From positions 1-64,000 of the forward strand of contig CAZJFH010000021.1 of assembly GCA_964545205.1 (NCBI GenBank): a DNA stretch of 64,000 bases, read 5' to 3'. The notes under the pieces were generated by a model. It saw only the letters and a program-made list of their open reading frames with translations, ran no database searches and was not told where the DNA came from. Positions within the stretch are counted from its first letter, which is position 1. Every line of letters starts with the position of its first letter. The translations under genes were made by a program, and so were the position numbers. The DNA is from CAZJFH01 sp964545205 (GTDB taxonomy: Bacteria > Pseudomonadota > Alphaproteobacteria > Rhodospirillales > Magnetospirillaceae). This document shows positions 23,888 to 31,133 of the stretch, piece after piece.

Positions 23888-24184
23888 ATGCCGCGTGACT
23901 TGCCTCCCGTTCATCCGGGCGAGCAACTTCGCGAGGAGTTCATGAAGCCGCTCGGGATTTCGGCCTACCGCTTGGCGAAAGATATCGCCGTGCCGATCAG
24001 CCGGGTCCAAGACATCGTTTCGGAGCGGCGCGGCATCAGCGGCGACACCGCGTTGCGGCTGGGCCGCTATTTCGGAACCACGCCGGAGTTCTGGCTGAAC
24101 CTGCAGCGCGACTACGACCTCGAACAGGCGGAAATCGTCTCGGGGGCCGAGATCGCCGCCAAGGTCCGGCCGCACGCGGCCTGA
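23888..24184 (+). CDS. higA: HigA-type antitoxin, XRE family
   Basis: A 98-residue helix-turn-helix protein with the HigA pattern: HPGEQLREEFMKPLGISAYRLAKDI, then SRVQDIVSERRGISGDTALRLGRYF and TPEFWLNLQRDYDL (read in parts). HigA normally neutralises HigB and represses the operon. AGGAGGGC lies before the ATG at 23888. Because the adjacent toxin is broken, it is now a solitary antitoxin that may act against a HigB elsewhere or as a plain regulator. Confidence 0.9.
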   Translation: MPRDLPPVHPGEQLREEFMKPLGISAYRLAKDIAVPISRVQDIVSERRGISGDTALRLGRYFGTTPEFWLNLQRDYDLEQAEIVSGAEIAAKVRPHAA

Positions 24185-24715
24185 TCACCCGCGGCGCGGC
24201 GGCTCGGCGCTTCCCGGGCCGAGGGCGCGCTGCATCAGCACGCAGTCGAGCCACCGGCCGTGCTTCCAGCCGATCGCCGGCAGCCGCCCGACCTCGGTGA
24301 AGCCGAGCGCCCGGTGCAGGCCGATCGAGGCCGCGTTGCCGGCATTGCCGATCACCGCCACCATCTGGCGGAAGCCGGCCGCCGCGCAGGCGTCGATCAG
24401 CGCCGTCATCAGCGCCCGGCCGATGCCGCGGCCCTCGTGGCCGGCGGCCAGGTACACCGCGCTCTCGACCGTGTTGTCGAAGCCGGCGCGGGCGCGGTAT
24501 TGCCCGGCATAGGCGAAGCCGGCGACGGCGCCGTCGATCTCGGCCACCAGGTGCGGCATGCCGCGGGACAGGGCCTGGTCGCGGCGCCGGGCGATCTCGT
24601 CGATGTCGGGCGGCGTCAGTTCCAGGTTGTTCAGCGTGTCGACGACGTGATGGGCGTAGATGGCGGCGATCGCCGGCAGATCGTCGGGTCGCGAGGGGCG
24701 GATGGCGAGGCTCAT
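24185..24715 (-). CDS. GNAT acetyltransferase, phosphinothricin acetyltransferase-like
   Basis: A 176-residue acetyl-CoA-dependent N-acetyltransferase. It shows IRPSRPDDLPAIAAIYAHHV at the start, SAVYLAAGHEGRGIGRALM as the acetyl-CoA loop, and IGNAGNAASIGLHRALGFTEVG, all typical of Pat/Bar-like enzymes, many of which acetylate methionine sulfoximine or related amino acids. Its stop abuts the higA stop and it is divergent from the glutathionyl-hydroquinone reductase gene. Confidence 0.85.
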   Translation of the reverse strand: MSLAIRPSRPDDLPAIAAIYAHHVVDTLNNLELTPPDIDEIARRRDQALSRGMPHLVAEIDGAVAGFAYAGQYRARAGFDNTVESAVYLAAGHEGRGIGRALMTALIDACAAAGFRQMVAVIGNAGNAASIGLHRALGFTEVGRLPAIGWKHGRWLDCVLMQRALGPGSAEPPRRG

Positions 24716-24763
24716 TCCGAATTTCCTTCCGCGCCCCCATATGCCAGCGAAAGGAGGTGCGTG

Positions 24764-25699
24764 ATGGGCATGCTGGTCGAGGGCCGCTGGCAGGACGTTT
24801 GGTACGACACCGACAGCACCGGCGGCAAGTTCGAGCGCGAGGGCGCGCAGTTCCGCGACACGGTGACGGCGGAGACGGCCGAACCGGGCCGCTACCGCCT
24901 GTTCGTCTCCTACGCCTGCCCGTGGGCGCACCGCACCCTGATCTTCCGCGCCCTCAAGAAGCTCGACGCGGTCATTCCGGTCACCGTGGTGCGGCCGCTG
25001 ATGCTGGACCAGGGCTGGCAGCTCGAGGACGGCACGCCGCTCTACGAGGTCTACCGCGCCGCCAAGCCCGACTACACCGGCCGCGTCACCGTGCCGGTGC
25101 TGTGGGACGAGCGCGAGCGCACCATCGTCAACAACGAATCGGCCGAAATCATCCGCATGCTCAATTCGGCCTGGAACGAATGGGGCGACGCCGGTCTCGA
25201 CCTGTGCCCGGTCGAGCTTGTCGAAAAGATCGACGCCGTCAACGCCTTCGTCTACGACCGCGTCAACAACGGCGTCTACCGCGCCGGCTTCGCCACCACG
25301 CAAGCCGCCTACGAAGAGGCCTACGACGCGTTGTTCGCGGCGCTCGACGAACTCGACGGGCGGCTGGCGCGCAACCGCTACCTCGTCGGCGACCGACTGA
25401 CCGAGGCCGACTGGCGGCTGTTCACGACCCTGGTGCGCTTCGACGCCGTCTATCACGGCCACTTCAAGTGCAACGCCCGGAGGATCGCCGACTATCCCAA
25501 CCTGTGGCCCTATGTGCGCGAGCTCTACCAGATGCCGGGCGTCGCCGCGACGGTGCGCCTGGATCACGTCAAGACGCACTACTACGGCAGCCACAAGACC
25601 ATCAACCCGACCGGCATCGTGCCCAAGGGACCGGAGATCCGGTTCGACGACCCGCACGGCCGCGACATGCTCGGCGGTTGGGACGACGGCGGCTGCTGA
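24764..25699 (+). CDS. Glutathionyl-hydroquinone reductase (Xi-class GST, YqjG-like)
   Basis: A 311-residue Xi-class glutathione transferase. SYACPWAHRTLIFRALK carries the catalytic Cys, with the family's TVPVLWDERERTIVNNESAEIIRMLN and the C-terminal PNLWPYVRELYQMPGV...HYYGSH motifs. The enzyme reduces glutathionyl-hydroquinones in the cytoplasm. AAAGGAGG precedes the ATG at 24764. The length is normal. It is the third GST-like gene in 14 kb. Confidence 0.93.
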   Translation: MGMLVEGRWQDVWYDTDSTGGKFEREGAQFRDTVTAETAEPGRYRLFVSYACPWAHRTLIFRALKKLDAVIPVTVVRPLMLDQGWQLEDGTPLYEVYRAAKPDYTGRVTVPVLWDERERTIVNNESAEIIRMLNSAWNEWGDAGLDLCPVELVEKIDAVNAFVYDRVNNGVYRAGFATTQAAYEEAYDALFAALDELDGRLARNRYLVGDRLTEADWRLFTTLVRFDAVYHGHFKCNARRIADYPNLWPYVRELYQMPGVAATVRLDHVKTHYYGSHKTINPTGIVPKGPEIRFDDPHGRDMLGGWDDGGC

Positions 25700-25741
25700 T
25701 GCCGCTTGGCCTCGGCCCCGCATCTGTGGTCTTCTCGCGCC

Positions 25742-26341
25742 ATGACGACGATGACCAATTTACCGAAGCTGCGCACGGTGGTGACGCGGATGGAGATGAC
25801 GCGGCGGCCGGAGCATCTGCCGCCGCCCGAGCCGCCCCAGGACGTGCTGCTGTGGCGGGCGATCTCGCCCGAGCTGGGGTTCTACCGCTATCTGATGACC
25901 GCGGTCGGCGAGCCGTGGCTGTGGTGGAAGCGCCTGGCGCCGAGCGACGCGCAGCTGCGCGAGATCATCCACGACCCGCGGGTCGAGGTGCACACGCTCT
26001 ACGCCGAGGGCCAGCCGGCCGGCTTCTTCGAACTCGACCGCCGCGCCGGCGATTCCGTCGAGCTGGCGTTCTGCGGCCTGGTGCCGCGATTCATCGGTCG
26101 CAGGCTGGGCAATCTGCTGCTGCGCTCGGCGGTGGCCTACGCCTGGGCGCCGCCGAATGTCGGCCGGGTGTGGCTCGAGACCTGCAGCCTCGACCATCCC
26201 AAGGCGATCGAGTTCTACGCCAGGCACGGATTCGCGCCTTGCGGCGAGCGGGTCGAGGACATCGACGATCCCCGCGCCGTCGGCCATCTGCCGCGCAACG
26301 CCGGCTGGCTCTGCCCGGGCCTGCCGCCGCTGGAAACGTAA
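25742..26341 (+). CDS. GNAT family acetyltransferase
   Basis: A 199-residue protein whose second half has GNAT features: AGFFELDRR, VELAFCGLVPRFIGRRLGNLLLRSAV as the acetyl-CoA-binding segment, and LDHPKAIEFYARHGFAPCGER. The first 50 residues are a family-typical N-terminal region (RAISPELGFYRYLMTAVGEPWLWW). Substrate unknown. It is separated by 42 bases from the preceding gene and by 19 from the thioesterase gene, so all three may be one unit. The ATG at 25706 is an alternative start. Confidence 0.82.
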   Translation: MTTMTNLPKLRTVVTRMEMTRRPEHLPPPEPPQDVLLWRAISPELGFYRYLMTAVGEPWLWWKRLAPSDAQLREIIHDPRVEVHTLYAEGQPAGFFELDRRAGDSVELAFCGLVPRFIGRRLGNLLLRSAVAYAWAPPNVGRVWLETCSLDHPKAIEFYARHGFAPCGERVEDIDDPRAVGHLPRNAGWLCPGLPPLET

Positions 26342-26360
26342 CGGACCGGGAGAATAGTCC

Positions 26361-26780
26361 ATGGAAACCTTCCGCGGCGTCGTCTATCCGGCGCAATGCG
26401 ACGCGATGGGCCACCTGAACACGGCCGAGTACGTGCGATTCTTCGACGCCGCCGAGTGGCACTGTTTCGCCCAGCTCGGCTACGACGCGCGGCGCATCCA
26501 TGACGACCGCATCGGCATGGCCGATGTGCGCCACGTCATCGAGTACAAGAAGGAACTGCTGCCAGGCGACCTGGTGGTGGTCGAGAGCGAGGTGCGCGGC
26601 GTCGGCACCAAGTCGATCACCACCAAGCACCGCATGTTCAACGCCGCCAGCGGCGAGCTGTGCGCGACCCTGGAATGCGTCACCGTGCAGTACGACCTCG
26701 ACAAGCGCCAGGCGGTGCCGCTGCTGCCCGAGCTGCGGGCCAAGGCCACCGCCCAGGTCGCGGCGCGCGAGGCGAAGTAG
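26361..26780 (+). CDS. Acyl-CoA thioesterase, 4HBT/hot-dog fold
   Basis: A 139-residue hot-dog-fold thioesterase. QCDAMGHLNTAEYVRFFDAAEW holds the conserved Asp-x-x-Gly-His-x-Asn motif with the catalytic Asp. It resembles 4-hydroxybenzoyl-CoA thioesterase and YbgC-like proteins. It hydrolyses acyl-CoA esters in the cytoplasm; chain specificity unknown. It closes the short rightward group and converges with scpB across a repeat. Confidence 0.88.
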   Translation: METFRGVVYPAQCDAMGHLNTAEYVRFFDAAEWHCFAQLGYDARRIHDDRIGMADVRHVIEYKKELLPGDLVVVESEVRGVGTKSITTKHRMFNAASGELCATLECVTVQYDLDKRQAVPLLPELRAKATAQVAAREAK

Positions 26781-26793
26781 GGCCGTTGTCGCC

Positions 26794-26872
26794 CACGGAG
26801 CGCGCGTCTCCAGACGCGCAGTTCTTTGGCTGGGCGTGGAAACACTGCGGGTCTGGAGACCCGCGCTCCAAG
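26794..26872. repeat. Second palindromic repeat family, inverted pair
   Basis: GGAGCGCGCGTCTCCAGACGCGC on the left and GCGGGTCTGGAGACCCGCGCTCC on the right are each palindromic and together form an inverted pair. It lies between the convergent thioesterase and scpB genes, so it may act as a bidirectional transcription stop. It differs in sequence from the ATGGCCGGG family. Confidence 0.6.
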
Positions 26873-26891
26873 AGGCCCTCTTGACGGACCG

Positions 26892-27536
26892 TCACCGCTC
26901 GGTGAACGGCAGCTCTTCCTGGTCCTCTTCGGGGTGGCGCTCGATCAGCGGTTCGTCGATGTCCACGGGCGCGTCGTCCATGGCGCCACGGTTGGCGTAG
27001 GCGGCGACCGCCGGGCGGGCGTCGAGCAGGCCGGCGGCGCGCAGTTCGTCGACGCCGGGCAGGTCGCCCAGGCCCTCGAGCCCGAAATGGTCGAGGAAGC
27101 CGTCGGTGGTGACCCAGGTCACCGGCCGGCCCGGGGTGCGGCGGCGGCCCTTGGGCCGGATCCAGCCGGCCTCGAACAGGATGTCCATCGTGCCCTTGCT
27201 GACGGCGACGCCGCGCACCTCCTCGACCTCGGCGCGGGTCACCGGCTGGTGGTAGGCGATGATCGCCAGGGTCTCCAGCGCCGCCCGCGACAGCCGCCGC
27301 TGCACGGCGCTCTCGACCTTCAGCGCCTCGGCCAGATCGGGCGCGGTGCGGAACGCCCAGCGCTCGCCGCGGCGCACCAGATTGACGCCGCGCGCCGCAT
27401 AGTCGCGCTGCAGCCGGTCGAGCACCTCGGCGAGGTCGGTGCCGGGCGGCAGCTTCTCGGCCAGCGCCGCCTCCGACAGCGGCTCGGCGGCGGCGAACAG
27501 CAGGGCTTCGATCAGGCGGTAGGGGTCGAGGCTCAT
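26892..27536 (-). CDS. scpB: Segregation and condensation protein B
   Basis: A 214-residue ScpB. The winged-helix pattern is clear: LIEALLFAAAEPLSEAAL, the middle ALETLAIIAYHQPVTRAEVEEVRGV, and a GRPVTWVTTDGFLDHFGLEGLGDLPG block. ScpB binds ScpA and SMC to form the condensin complex that compacts and segregates the chromosome. The start overlaps the scpA stop (ATGA), so the two are made together. The acidic C-terminal tail is common in alphaproteobacteria. No tat genes follow. Confidence 0.95.
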   Translation of the reverse strand: MSLDPYRLIEALLFAAAEPLSEAALAEKLPPGTDLAEVLDRLQRDYAARGVNLVRRGERWAFRTAPDLAEALKVESAVQRRLSRAALETLAIIAYHQPVTRAEVEEVRGVAVSKGTMDILFEAGWIRPKGRRRTPGRPVTWVTTDGFLDHFGLEGLGDLPGVDELRAAGLLDARPAVAAYANRGAMDDAPVDIDEPLIERHPEEDQEELPFTER

Positions 27537-28306
27537 TCCGGCACCGGCTTGACGTAGATGGGTCCGAAGGCGCCGTCGTCCTGGCGCAGGTGGATCTTGC
27601 CCTGGCGCGCCAGTTCCAGAGTCGCCACGAAGGTCGAGCTGAGCGCCGATTTGAGCACCAGCGTATCCTGCAGCCCCGGCGGCAGGAACCGCACCAGCAT
27701 CGTCCAATCCGGCATGCGGCCGAGCATTTCGGTCAGGCGCCTGATGGCGTCGTCGACCGAGTAGAGGTCGGCGGCCTCGATCTGCAGGCTCTTGACCCCG
27801 GTGCGGCGGCGGAAGTCGGCGTAGGCCTTGAGCAGGTCGTACAGGCCGACCTCGAACGTGCTCTTCTCGACCACCTCGACGCCCTCGGGGGCGCCGCGCG
27901 GAAAGGCGTCGCGGCCGAGCAGGGGACGGGTCATCAGCCTGGCGCCGGCCTCCTGCATCGCCTCGAGGCGCTGAAGCTGGAACGCCAGCGCCGCGGCCAT
28001 CTCGCCGGCGGTCGGCTCGTCCTCCGAGGCCGGCGGCTCGGGCAGCAGCAGGCGCGACTTCAGATAGGCCAGCCACGCCGCCATCACCAGGTACTCGGCG
28101 GCGATCTCGAGGTTGCGCGCCCGCACCGTCTCGACGAAGGCCAGATACTGGTCGGCGAGCTGCAGGATCGAGATCCGGGTCAGGTCGACCTTCTGCTCGC
28201 GCGACAGCGCCAGCAAAAGGTCGATCGGCCCCTCGAAGCCGTCGAGGTCGAGCACCAGCCGGTTTTCCGGCACCCGGTCGGGCGCGGGGTCGTCGAAGAG
28301 GTTCAT
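27533..28306 (-). CDS. scpA: Segregation and condensation protein A
   Basis: A 257-residue kleisin ScpA. The N-terminal SMC-binding region reads LDGFEGPIDLLLALSREQKVDL...ISILQLADQYLAF, followed by EYLVMAAWLAYLKSRLLLP, and the C-terminal winged helix contains STFVATLELARQGKIHLRQ. It bridges SMC heads with ScpB. It lies downstream of an M50 protease gene with a 217-base gap that carries a repeat pair, so it may have its own promoter. Confidence 0.95.
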   Translation of the reverse strand: MNLFDDPAPDRVPENRLVLDLDGFEGPIDLLLALSREQKVDLTRISILQLADQYLAFVETVRARNLEIAAEYLVMAAWLAYLKSRLLLPEPPASEDEPTAGEMAAALAFQLQRLEAMQEAGARLMTRPLLGRDAFPRGAPEGVEVVEKSTFEVGLYDLLKAYADFRRRTGVKSLQIEAADLYSVDDAIRRLTEMLGRMPDWTMLVRFLPPGLQDTLVLKSALSSTFVATLELARQGKIHLRQDDGAFGPIYVKPVPE

Positions 28307-28359
28307 GGCGAGCCCGCCACCACGTCATCGCCGGGCCTGCGGCCACGGCCGTCATCACC

Positions 28360-28469
28360 GTCATGGCCGGGCGAAGTCCCGGCCATCCACGCGGTGCGGC
28401 CGCACTCTTGCCGGGTAGGTCGCGCCAAGCGGCACCACGTGGATGGCCGGGACAAGCCCGGCCATGACG
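28360..28469. repeat. REP-like palindrome pair (BIME type) upstream of scpA
   Basis: GTCATGGCCGGG...CCCGGCCATCCACG (28360-28391) faces CGTGGATGGCCGGG...CCCGGCCATGACG (28438-28469). Arrangement and sequence match the pair at 17046-17153. The two lie in the gap between the M50 protease gene and scpA. Confidence 0.78.
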
Positions 28470-28523
28470 CAATCGTGGGACCGCGCCCGGCCAAGACGGC
28501 GGGAAGGGAGGGTTCGCCCGTCC

Positions 28524-29207
28524 TCAATACAGGCCGGTCAGCCACAGCACCATCGTCCCGAGATACTGCACCGGCACGCCGATCAGGTACGGGAACACGT
28601 CGACGCCGGCCATCGGCAGCAGGAACAGCAGGCCGAGCAGCAGCGGAATGCCGAAGCGCTCCATCCGCGACAGCGGGATCGCCAGCGAGGCCGGCAGCAG
28701 GCCGACGGCGACGCGCCCGCCGTCGAGCGGCGGCAGCGGGATCATGTTGAACACCGCCAGGATCAGGTTGATGCGGATCGAGTTGTAGCAGTTGTCGAGC
28801 GCCCAGTCGTTCCAGCCCGGCGGCAGCAGGACGGTCAGGTGGGCCAGCAGGCCCGAGACGATCGCCAGCGCCAGGTTGGTGCCCGGCCCGGCGAAGGCGG
28901 TCAGCACCATGCCGGCGCGGAACGGGCGCAGGCGGGCGAAGTCGACCGGCACCGGCTTGGCCCAGCCGAACAGGAACGGCGCCCGCACCACCAGCAGCAG
29001 CGCCGGCAGGATGATGGTGCCGAACGGGTCGACGTGGCGCAGCGGATTGGCCGAGACCCGGCCCATGCGCTTGGCGGTGTCGTCGCCGAACAGCAGCGCC
29101 GCGAAGCCGTGCGCCGCCTCGTGCAGGGTGATCGCCAGCAGCAGCGGCAGCGCCCAGGTCGAGGCGACGTAGAGCCAGGCCGCCATTTCCTCCCAGACCA
29201 GGTTCAC
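28524..29207 (-). CDS. Site-2-protease-like M50 membrane metalloprotease
   Basis: A 227-residue polytopic membrane protein. HEAAH near residue 30 gives the zinc ligands and NMIPLPPLDGGR near residue 165 the third, as in the short site-2 protease (rhomboid-like fold) group with no PDZ domain. It cleaves within membranes; the substrate is unknown. Its ATG overlaps the nagZ stop (ATGA). It is inserted in the otherwise conserved argS-SPOR-nagZ-scpAB order. Confidence 0.9.
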   Translation of the reverse strand: MNLVWEEMAAWLYVASTWALPLLLAITLHEAAHGFAALLFGDDTAKRMGRVSANPLRHVDPFGTIILPALLLVVRAPFLFGWAKPVPVDFARLRPFRAGMVLTAFAGPGTNLALAIVSGLLAHLTVLLPPGWNDWALDNCYNSIRINLILAVFNMIPLPPLDGGRVAVGLLPASLAIPLSRMERFGIPLLLGLLFLLPMAGVDVFPYLIGVPVQYLGTMVLWLTGLY

Positions 29208-30235
29208 GACCGTGACAGCCAGCCGGAGAGATGGCCGAGCGCGGTGGCCCGGTCGAAGGCGCCCGGCGCCGCCTTGCGTCGCGCCGCCGCGGCGATGCGT
29301 TCGGCGGCGGCGTCGGTCAGCGGCCGCACGGCGGCGGCGATGGCCCGCATCTCGCCCATGTCGCCGTTGCAGTGCAGGACCACGTCGCAGCCGGCGGCGA
29401 GCGCGGCGCGGGCGCGGTCCTCGAACCCGCCCTCGAGCGCCTTCATCGACAGATCGTCGCTGACCAGCACGCCGGCGAAGCCGATCTCGCCGCGGATCAC
29501 GTCCTGAACCACCTTGCGCGAGCAGGTCGCCGGCGCCGAAGCGTCCAGCGCCTTGTAGACGACGTGCGCGGTCATCGCCCAGGGCGCGTCGGCCAGCAGC
29601 TTGAACGGCCGGAAGTCGGTGGCGCGCAACGCGTCCAGCCCGGCCTCGACCACCGGCAGTTCGAGATGGCTGTCGACCATGGCGCGGCCGTGGCCGGGCA
29701 CGTGCTTGACCACCGGGATGACGCCGCCGGCCAGCATGCCCTCGCAGACGGCGCGGCCGAGTTCGGCGACCAGTTCGGGGTCGCGGCAGAAGGCGCGGTC
29801 GCCGATCACGTCGTGGGCGCCGGGCACCGGCACGTCGAGCACCGGCGTGCAGTCGACGTCGATGCCCAGCAGGGTCAGCTCGTCGGCGATCAGCCGCGCG
29901 TTGAGGCGGGCGGCCTCGGCCGCGATGTGGCGTTCGCCGTCCGCGGCCAGGGCGCCGAAGGTGGCGGCGGTCGGCGCGTCGCGCCAGTGCGGCGGCCGCA
30001 GGCGCTGCACGCGGCCGCCCTCCTGGTCGATCATCACCGGCGCGTCGACGCGGCCGACGCTGGCGCGCAGATCGGCGACCAGCGCGGCGACCTGGGCCGG
30101 ATCGCGCACGTTGCGCGCGAACAGGATGAAGCCCAGCGGGTTCGTCGCGGCGAAGAACCGGCGCTCGGCTTCGGTGAGTTCGGTGCCGGCGCAGCCGAAG
30201 ACGACGGCGGCCGGAGGTGAGCTATTTGCGGACAA
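29204..30235 (-). CDS. nagZ: Beta-N-acetylhexosaminidase NagZ
   Basis: A 343-residue glycoside hydrolase family 3 enzyme of the cytoplasmic murein-recycling pathway. It removes GlcNAc from GlcNAc-anhydroMurNAc muropeptides. Seen: MIDQEGGRVQRL near residue 68, the KHVPGHGRAMVDSH loop that carries the catalytic His, and VSDDLSMKAL, whose first Asp is the nucleophile. The start overlaps the SPOR gene by 14 bases, so it is coupled to it. Confidence 0.95.
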   Translation of the reverse strand: MSANSSPPAAVVFGCAGTELTEAERRFFAATNPLGFILFARNVRDPAQVAALVADLRASVGRVDAPVMIDQEGGRVQRLRPPHWRDAPTAATFGALAADGERHIAAEAARLNARLIADELTLLGIDVDCTPVLDVPVPGAHDVIGDRAFCRDPELVAELGRAVCEGMLAGGVIPVVKHVPGHGRAMVDSHLELPVVEAGLDALRATDFRPFKLLADAPWAMTAHVVYKALDASAPATCSRKVVQDVIRGEIGFAGVLVSDDLSMKALEGGFEDRARAALAAGCDVVLHCNGDMGEMRAIAAAVRPLTDAAAERIAAAARRKAAPGAFDRATALGHLSGWLSRS

Positions 30236-31133
30236 CCAGACACCCGATCTTGCGTTTTCCGAGTTCGTCGCACAGCTTGCGCGCGCCCGTCTCGTCGAGC
30301 GGACCGGCGCGCAGCCGGTAGAATATTCCCCTGGCCCCCAGATCGGCGCGCACCACGTCCGGCGTCAAGCCGGCGAGCAGTTCCGCGTGGCTGGCGGTCA
30401 GCCGCTGCCAGGCCTCGCGGGCCGACGCCTCGTCGCGCATCGCCGCCAACTGGATGCGCCAGCCGCCATCCTTGCCGGCGACGGCCGGCGCGGGAGCGGG
30501 GGCGGGCTTCTCGGCGACGGCCGGCGTCGGTTCGGCCGGCTTCGGCGCCTCGGCCTGCTGCTGCACCGGCTTCGGCGCCTCGGCCGGCGCCGGCTCCTCG
30601 ACCTTGGCCGGCGGCGGCGGTTCGGGCGGCGGAGCGGGCGGCGCCGCCGCGACCGGCGGCTCGGGCGCGGCGGCGGGGGCCGGCGGCTCGTTCAGCGATT
30701 CCAGCGACCGCTTGGGCGTCGCCAGCGACAGGCTTTCCTTGCGCGGCGCGTCGGCGGGCGGCGGTTGCGGCTGCTCGGGCGGCGGCAGCAGGCGCTCGGC
30801 ACCCGGCTGCGCGGTGCCCGGGTTGAGCCTCTGATAGACCAGCTTGTCCTGGTTCGGAACTTCCATGCCGCCCGGCTCGACCGGTTTGGTCTTGACCGGG
30901 CCGGGTTCGGCGCTGACCACCGGCACCTTGCCGTCGTCGGCGTGCGGCGGCTGGTTGGCGAAGATGTACCAGATGGTGACCACGGTGGCGATCACCGCCG
31001 CCAGCGCCAGCGCCACGCTGAGCAGCAGCCGGCCCTGGCTGCCGCCGCCGCGTCCGTCGTCGATCTGCAGCCGCTCGCCGGGCACGAAATCGAGTTGCGG
31101 CTGATCCTGGTCGTCGGCGGGCCGTCGCGGCAT
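30222..31133 (-). CDS. SPOR-domain membrane protein
   Basis: A 303-residue protein with a cytoplasmic N-terminus, one membrane helix at about residues 35-59 (LLLSVALALAAVIATVVTIW, in parts), a long Pro/Ala/Glu-rich periplasmic linker, and a C-terminal SPOR domain (GGWRIQLAAMRDEASAREAW...GIFYRLRAGPLDETGARKLC). SPOR domains bind denuded glycan strands of peptidoglycan at division sites. The linker is highly repetitive. It begins on the argS stop (TGATG) and runs into nagZ. Confidence 0.9.
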   Translation of the reverse strand: MPRRPADDQDQPQLDFVPGERLQIDDGRGGGSQGRLLLSVALALAAVIATVVTIWYIFANQPPHADDGKVPVVSAEPGPVKTKPVEPGGMEVPNQDKLVYQRLNPGTAQPGAERLLPPPEQPQPPPADAPRKESLSLATPKRSLESLNEPPAPAAAPEPPVAAAPPAPPPEPPPPAKVEEPAPAEAPKPVQQQAEAPKPAEPTPAVAEKPAPAPAPAVAGKDGGWRIQLAAMRDEASAREAWQRLTASHAELLAGLTPDVVRADLGARGIFYRLRAGPLDETGARKLCDELGKRKIGCLVVRK

